From the NCBI RefSeq assembly GCF_001612685.1, contig NZ_BDAY01000082.1, forward strand, positions 1 to 55,567: a stretch of DNA of 55,567 nt. Reading direction: 5' to 3'. This document shows positions 51,306 through 55,567 of the stretch, piece by piece (position 1 is the first letter of the stretch; each line of letters opens with the position of its first letter). The DNA is from Nocardia altamirensis NBRC 108246 (GTDB lineage Bacteria > Actinomycetota > Actinomycetes > Mycobacteriales > Mycobacteriaceae). Position numbers and translations under genes: made by a program. The notes under the pieces are model-generated. The model made no database searches, had not been told where the DNA came from, and was given only the letters and a program-made list of their open reading frames with translations.

Positions 51306-51980
51306 CCTCTCGACTGTATTAGCAGAGCGCCAACTTCACCCCCGGTATCGACGGCACCTGTCGGCTTTCCCGACCCGGACCTGTGCCCCGCCGCACCTTG
51401 TCCCGCGCGGTCGGAGTCGAACGGCGGTCGGAGTCGAACGGCGGCGCACGCACGACGGGACAACCCAGAAGCCGAGATACGCAGTCGTCGCCGACCATGG
51501 CCTCGTCCGCTTACCTTGCGCGGTGGAACGCCTCCCGCGTCCGCTCACATCGCGGCGGAACGCCTCCCACGTCCGCTCACATCGCGGCGGAACGCCTCCC
51601 ACGTCCGCTCACATCGCGGCGGAACGCCTCCCACGTCCGCTCACATCGCGGCGGAACGCCTCCCACGTCCGCTCACATCGCGGCGGAACGCCTCCCGCAG
51701 CCCGCACCCGATTCGCTGGCCGGGTGCGACTAGGAGTCCGGCAGCCTCGTGCGGCACGTCGCTGGTGGCGAGCTTCGAGAAGGCGAACGTGCCGCCGGCG
51801 GACGTTGGCTGTGTCTGTTTCCACCCGGAGCAGTGCACGACAGGGCCGACCCGGATCACGGAGTCGCCACGCCATGCCCCCAGGGCCTCGTCCGCTCACA
51901 TTGCGGCGGATCGCCTCCCGTGTCCGCTTACGTTGCTGCCGAACGCCTCCCAGCTCGCGCCCGGTTCGCTGGCCGGGCTT
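51306..51980. other. 675-bp intergenic region with tandem array and partial duplication
   Basis: No gene; open frames here are translations of the repeats. It holds a 32-bp array (51520-51690), single diverged units near 51885-51955, and two copies of a TTCGCTGGCCGGG...CTAG...GGACGTTGGCTGTG block, the second of which forms the end of the MFS gene. Confidence 0.65.
51520..51690. repeat. 32-bp tandem array, five units and a partial sixth
   Basis: Units start at 51520, 51552, 51584, 51616, 51648 and 51680 (partial); core GCGGAACGCCTCCCACGTCC. No unique spacers, so not CRISPR. Since 32 is not a multiple of three, it reads in all frames in turn. Confidence 0.93.
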
Positions 51981-53474
51981 CTAGTGGACGTTGGCTGTGC
52001 TCGGTTCCAGTCGACGGGGTGAGGCGAACAGCGCGATCAACGCCATCGTCAGGAGGAGGGTTGCGCCTACTGCGGTGGCGATATGCATTCCGGAGACGAA
52101 GGATTCGCGGGCCGAGTCGACGAGGGCGGTGTTGGCGCCCGCGTGCTGGATGGTTTCGCCGAGGGTCGCGGCGTAGTCCCCGCCGGAGCGGAAGATCAGG
52201 GCGGCAAGGGAGCCGAGCAGGGCGAGACCGAGCGCGTTGCCGAGCTCGAAGCTGGTTTCGGAGATGCCGACGGCCGAGCCTGCTCGTTCGGCGGGCACCG
52301 AGGAGACCGCAACGTCCGACACCAGGGTGAACGCGATGCCGTAGCCGATGCCCGCGATGGTGGAACCGGCCAGGTACCACCAGATTCCGCCGTGCACGCC
52401 GACACCGAGCAGCATCAGGTTGCCGACGGCCGAGGCCGCCAGTGCGAACGCGAAACTGTTGCGCGCGCCGAAACGCTGGCCGACCCTGGCGCCGCCCATC
52501 GAGAAGATGAACACCGCGACCGCCATCGGAATCCCGAGCACCGCGGCCGCGAGCGGGTCGCGTCCGGTGACCGACTGCAGGTAGATGCTGGTGAGGTAGC
52601 TCAACGCGGCCAACGACATCATGCCGACGAGGCTGGAACCGATCGCCACCGAGAACCCGGCGCGGGAGAACAATCGCAGGTCGAGCAGCGGCTCGTCGAG
52701 GTGGCGCTGCCTGCGCACGAACGCGGTCAGGATCACGGCGCCGACGAGCGAGATCACGATCGCTTCGACGTCGAGCCCTTCGGCCGCAATGTGTTTGATC
52801 CCGTACACCAGCGGCAGGATGCCGCCGATGGACAGCGCGACGCTGGGCAGGTCCAGCGGTCCGAGCACCCCGGCGCGATGCTCGGGCAGCACGAACGGAC
52901 CGAGCGCGAGCAGGATCAGCAGCACCGGGATGTTGATGAGAAACACCGAGCCCCACCAGAATTGGTGCAGCAGCAGGCCGCCGATGATCGGGCCGACGGC
53001 GGAGCCGCCCGCGAAGAACGCGGTCCACACGCCGATGGCGGCGGCGCGTTCGCGGGCGTCGGGGAACAGGCTGGAGATCAGCGCGAGGCTCGACGGCAGC
53101 AGGGTCGCGCCGCCGACACCCATCAACGCCCGCGCGATGATCAGCACCTCGGCGGTGGGCGCGAAGGCGGCGACGACCGATGCGATGCCGAAGATGGTGG
53201 CGCCGACGAGCAGGATGTTGCGCCGCCCGATCCGATCACCGAGGTTGCCCATGGTGATCAGCAGGCCCGCGATCAGGAAGCCGTAGATGTCGAGGATCCA
53301 CAGCTGCTGGGCTGCGGACGGGTCGAGGTCGACGGTGAGGGTCGGCATGGCCAGGAACAGCACCGAGATGTCCATCGACACCAGCAGCACCGGCAGCAGC
53401 AACACTGCGAGGCCGAGCCAGGCACGGCGCGAGCCGACAGCAGGCGCCGCGCGCACCGCCTCCACGTCTGTCAT
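51981..53474 (-). CDS. MFS drug-exporter family transporter (DHA2 type, 14 TM)
   Basis: 497 residues. TM1 LAVLLLPVLLVSMDISVLFLAMPTL carries the DHA2-type Asp; motif A is GNLGDRIGRRNILLVG and motif C-like GGSAVGPIIGGLLL. Fourteen hydrophobic segments can be counted. It should export drugs or lipophilic cations by proton antiport. The ATG has GAGGAAG upstream. It is divergent from a TetR regulator, with two operator-like palindromes between. Confidence 0.9.
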   Translation of the reverse strand: MTDVEAVRAAPAVGSRRAWLGLAVLLLPVLLVSMDISVLFLAMPTLTVDLDPSAAQQLWILDIYGFLIAGLLITMGNLGDRIGRRNILLVGATIFGIASVVAAFAPTAEVLIIARALMGVGGATLLPSSLALISSLFPDARERAAAIGVWTAFFAGGSAVGPIIGGLLLHQFWWGSVFLINIPVLLILLALGPFVLPEHRAGVLGPLDLPSVALSIGGILPLVYGIKHIAAEGLDVEAIVISLVGAVILTAFVRRQRHLDEPLLDLRLFSRAGFSVAIGSSLVGMMSLAALSYLTSIYLQSVTGRDPLAAAVLGIPMAVAVFIFSMGGARVGQRFGARNSFAFALAASAVGNLMLLGVGVHGGIWWYLAGSTIAGIGYGIAFTLVSDVAVSSVPAERAGSAVGISETSFELGNALGLALLGSLAALIFRSGGDYAATLGETIQHAGANTALVDSARESFVSGMHIATAVGATLLLTMALIALFASPRRLEPSTANVH

Positions 53475-53496
53475 CCTAAAACTTCCTCTCCAACTC

Positions 53497-53534
53497 GCGT
53501 ACGCCGTACGCACGAACTCGGGTACAGTGTACGC
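53497..53534. promoter_or_regulatory. Paired TetR operators
   Basis: GCGTACGCCGTACGC (53497-53511, perfect GCGTAC-x3-GTACGC) and GGGTACAGTGTACGC (53520-53534, one mismatch), centres 23 bp apart, in the 92-bp gap between the MFS and TetR starts. Confidence 0.82.
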
Positions 53535-53566
53535 AACCTCCCCCGGAAGTGAAAGTGAGTCATGGG

Positions 53567-54244
53567 ATGTCTGAGCTCAAGCTCAACCGAGCCGCCATCA
53601 TCGACACCGCGATAACGCTTGCCGACGAGGAGGGCCTGGACGCCCTGTCCATGCGACGCATCGCCGACGCGATGGGCGTCGGCGCGATGTCGCTGTACCG
53701 GCACGTCGCGAACAAGGACGAACTGCTCGCCGCGATGACCGACGAGGTGGCGCGCCGCAATCCCTACCCGTCGCCGGAGGGCCAGCAGTGGACCTGGCGC
53801 GACCGGGTCCGCATCGCCGCCGAGATCGATTGGACGCTCTACCTGCAACATCCGTGGGTGCTGCTCACCTTCGCCACACCGCGCTACAGCTTCGGGCCAC
53901 AAAGTCTGGCCTGCCTGGCGTGGATGGTCGAGGGCTTCGCCGAGCTGAATGTGTCCACCCGCGAGGCGACGACGATGTCGTTCACCGTGTGGAACTACAT
54001 CTCCGGCGCGACCCTGCCGCACATCAGTGCGTCGCTGATGGCGCGCAAGGGCATGAACCCCGAAGGCGACAACGGGCTGCGCACCATGCTGAAAGGAGAA
54101 TCACAGTTTCCGGTGCCGCCTGCGCTCGCCGATCTCGAAGGCACGGGCGTCAGCGACCTGACCCAGGAGGAGCTGCTCTACATCGGCCTATCCGCGCTGT
54201 GCGACGGCTTCGAGATCCGGGCGAAGCAACGCGAGTTGACCTGA
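53567..54244 (+). CDS. TetR-family regulator of the MFS exporter
   Basis: 225 residues. HTH: TAITLADEEGLDALSMRRI followed by ADAMGVGAMSLYRHVANKDEL, and a TetR_C-type ligand domain (WTWRDRVRIAAEIDWTLYLQHPWV). In-frame GTGs at 53549 and 53555 are possible starts. Divergent from the MFS gene; the paired palindromes indicate repression of both. Confidence 0.9.
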   Translation: MSELKLNRAAIIDTAITLADEEGLDALSMRRIADAMGVGAMSLYRHVANKDELLAAMTDEVARRNPYPSPEGQQWTWRDRVRIAAEIDWTLYLQHPWVLLTFATPRYSFGPQSLACLAWMVEGFAELNVSTREATTMSFTVWNYISGATLPHISASLMARKGMNPEGDNGLRTMLKGESQFPVPPALADLEGTGVSDLTQEELLYIGLSALCDGFEIRAKQRELT

Positions 54245-54298
54245 ACTTAGGTTGATGTTGCACGGTGGTGGTCGACCGCACCACCACTAGGAGTCACT

Positions 54299-55294
54299 GT
54301 GCACGCGATTCGCCTCCACGCCTTCGGCCCCGCCGAAAATCTGCGCTACGAAACGGTTCCCGACCCCGCGCCCAATCCCGAGCAGGTCCGAATCACGGTG
54401 GCGGCGGCGGGAGTTCACCTCATCGATACCGCGATTCGCAACGGCCAGCCCGGGCCGTTCCCGCTGCCCGAGTTGCCGACCGTGCCAGGCCGTGAAGTCG
54501 CCGGGACCGTCGATGCGGTGGGCGCCGAGGTCGACCCGAGCTGGATCGGCAAGCGCGTGGTGGCACACCTCGGCATGGTGCCGGGCGGGTATGCCGAACT
54601 GGCAGTGACCGAAGCGGCTCGGCTGCATGAGATTCCGGCGAACCTCGACGCGGCCGAGGCCGTTGCGATGATCGGCACCGGTCGAACCACGTTGGGCGTG
54701 CTGCAATTCACCGAGTTGAGCCGAGACAGCATCGCGATCGTCACGGCCGCAGCGGGCGGAATCGGCACGCTGCTGGTGCAATACGCGAAGAACGCCGGGG
54801 CAACCGTCATCGGGCTGGCCGGTGGGCCCGCGAAAGTGGCGCTGGTGCAACAGAATGGCGCTGACCTCGCCATCGACTACCGGCAGCCAGGCTGGCCGCA
54901 GCAGGTCCGCGACTTCCTAGGCGACCGCACCGCGACCGTCCTGTTCGACTCGGTCGGCGGTGAAATCGCCTACGCAGGTATCGATCTGCTCGGTAAGGGC
55001 GGGCAACACCTCATCTACGGCGGTTCCGGCACAGATCCGAAGGCCGTAGGGACGCCGACCTACTCCGCCGAAGAGCTGGCCGCCCGCGGCGTGACCTCCG
55101 AGCTGGTCGTCGGTCAGGCGATGATGCAACGGGCCGGTGGTGATCTGCGCGGACTGGAAGACCGTGCGATGGCCGAGGCTACCGCCGGGCGGCTTCGCCC
55201 TGCGGTGCACCGATTCCCGCTCGCCGAGGCTGCGACCGCGCATCACGCGCTGGAGACCCGTGGGACCACCGGCAAGGTTGTGCTGATTCCCTAG
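54299..55294 (+). CDS. Zinc-independent MDR-family quinone oxidoreductase
   Basis: 331 residues from a GTG with AGGAG upstream. N-terminal GroES-like fold (PTVPGREVAGTVDAVGAEVDP) and Rossmann domain with AAAGGIGTLLVQYAKNAGATVIG. Zinc-ligand Cys/His residues of alcohol dehydrogenases are absent, as in NADPH:quinone reductases. It follows the TetR gene by 54 bp; a GGTGGTG / CACCACC hairpin lies between, so it may be cotranscribed or independent. Confidence 0.87.
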   Translation: MHAIRLHAFGPAENLRYETVPDPAPNPEQVRITVAAAGVHLIDTAIRNGQPGPFPLPELPTVPGREVAGTVDAVGAEVDPSWIGKRVVAHLGMVPGGYAELAVTEAARLHEIPANLDAAEAVAMIGTGRTTLGVLQFTELSRDSIAIVTAAAGGIGTLLVQYAKNAGATVIGLAGGPAKVALVQQNGADLAIDYRQPGWPQQVRDFLGDRTATVLFDSVGGEIAYAGIDLLGKGGQHLIYGGSGTDPKAVGTPTYSAEELAARGVTSELVVGQAMMQRAGGDLRGLEDRAMAEATAGRLRPAVHRFPLAEAATAHHALETRGTTGKVVLIP

Positions 55295-55567
55295 AGGGCG
55301 AATCATTCCGCAGCAGCCGAATCATGCGGCGCGCGCTGAATGATGCCGCGCCGACTGCATCATCCCGCGTCCGCTGAATGATGCGGCGCCTGCCGAACTA
55401 CGCGGCGCCGGCTGAATCATGCCGCGCCGACTGATCGGACCGCTCCAGCCGAATGATGCGGCACCAGCTGAATGATGCCCCGCCGACTGAATCGTGCCCG
55501 CCAACCGAATCACGCGGCACCGACTGAATCACGCCCCGCCAACCGAATCACGCGGCACCGACCGAAT
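55295..55567. repeat. Degenerate short tandem repeats, running off the window
   Basis: About 19-bp units alternating between (C/G)CTGAATGATGCCGCGCCGA and CCGAATCACGCGGCACCGA types; the last 80 bp show a 38-bp double period. No gene is seen. Confidence 0.75.

Noticed and set aside
51336..51602. Short frames in the 51.3-52.0 kb region as small proteins
   Set aside because: They are translations of the 32-bp repeat in successive frames.
51520..51690. 32-bp regularly spaced repeat as a CRISPR array
   Set aside because: Units are directly adjacent with no unique spacers, and no cas-like gene is in the window.

Overview
The window is a chromosomal segment of a high-GC actinobacterium, most likely a Nocardia. 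The reasons are very high GC with GTG starts and ATGA/GTGA overlaps, a gene set typical of mycolic-acid bacteria (antigen-85-like esterase, EthA-like and CYP136-like oxidases, type II NADH dehydrogenase, recC-recB-recD order, L,D-transpeptidase, MMPL transporter), and a gene set matching the nocardiolactone (nlt) pathway known from pathogenic Nocardia. No rRNA, tRNA, prophage, insertion sequence or CRISPR array was seen.

Layout. 1-12134: cell wall and housekeeping genes (L,D-transpeptidase, alpha/beta hydrolase, a MarR/ABC-exporter divergon, a membrane protein, folD, a YdcF-like exported protein, a PrmC-related methyltransferase, an SDR-gabD2 operon opposite a TetR). 12177-13670: EthA-like flavin monooxygenase. 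14231-22521: the lipid cluster nltA-nltB-nltC-small membrane gene-nltD-acyltransferase-MMPL, tightly packed and all on the plus strand. 22709-28407: a small zinc-ribbon protein, thioredoxin-reductase-like protein, nucleotidyltransferase, a TetR-P450-ferredoxin set and an Ag85-like esterase. 29046-31327: cspA, convergent with a four-gene operon of ECF sigma factor, ogt, 2OG-Fe(II) oxygenase and a small Ada-type zinc domain. 31371-40283: recC-recB-recD. 40702-46246: small ORF, class-A beta-lactamase-like serine hydrolase, CYP136-like P450 divergent from ndh, exported protein. 46327-50393: a DUF559 nuclease gene and ureF-ureG-ureD among palindromic and tandem repeats. 50394-55567: SDR, a 32-bp tandem array, an MFS exporter with divergent TetR, an MDR-family oxidoreductase, and more short repeats.

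How the genes work together. NltA/NltB should condense two acyl chains, NltD reduce the beta-keto acid and NltC close the beta-lactone. No OleB-type decarboxylase is present, so the lactone should be kept. The acyltransferase and MMPL protein, translationally coupled to each other, look like a modification/export arm not included in the four-gene pathway. The sigma-ogt-oxygenase-Ada operon reads as a DNA-alkylation repair regulon with its own sigma factor. RecBCD is the double-strand-break repair helicase-nuclease.

Most unusual non-coding content: a family of perfect hairpins (18-23 bp stems, always a 17-nt loop) around 46.5-50.4 kb, one of which supplies the C-terminal codons and stop of the DUF559 gene; a 165-bp higher-order repeat grown from the 3' end of ureD; and a 32-bp array beside partial duplication of the MFS gene end. 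Several clear palindromic operators also stand out. All family assignments are by reading translated sequence and recalling families; no database search was run.
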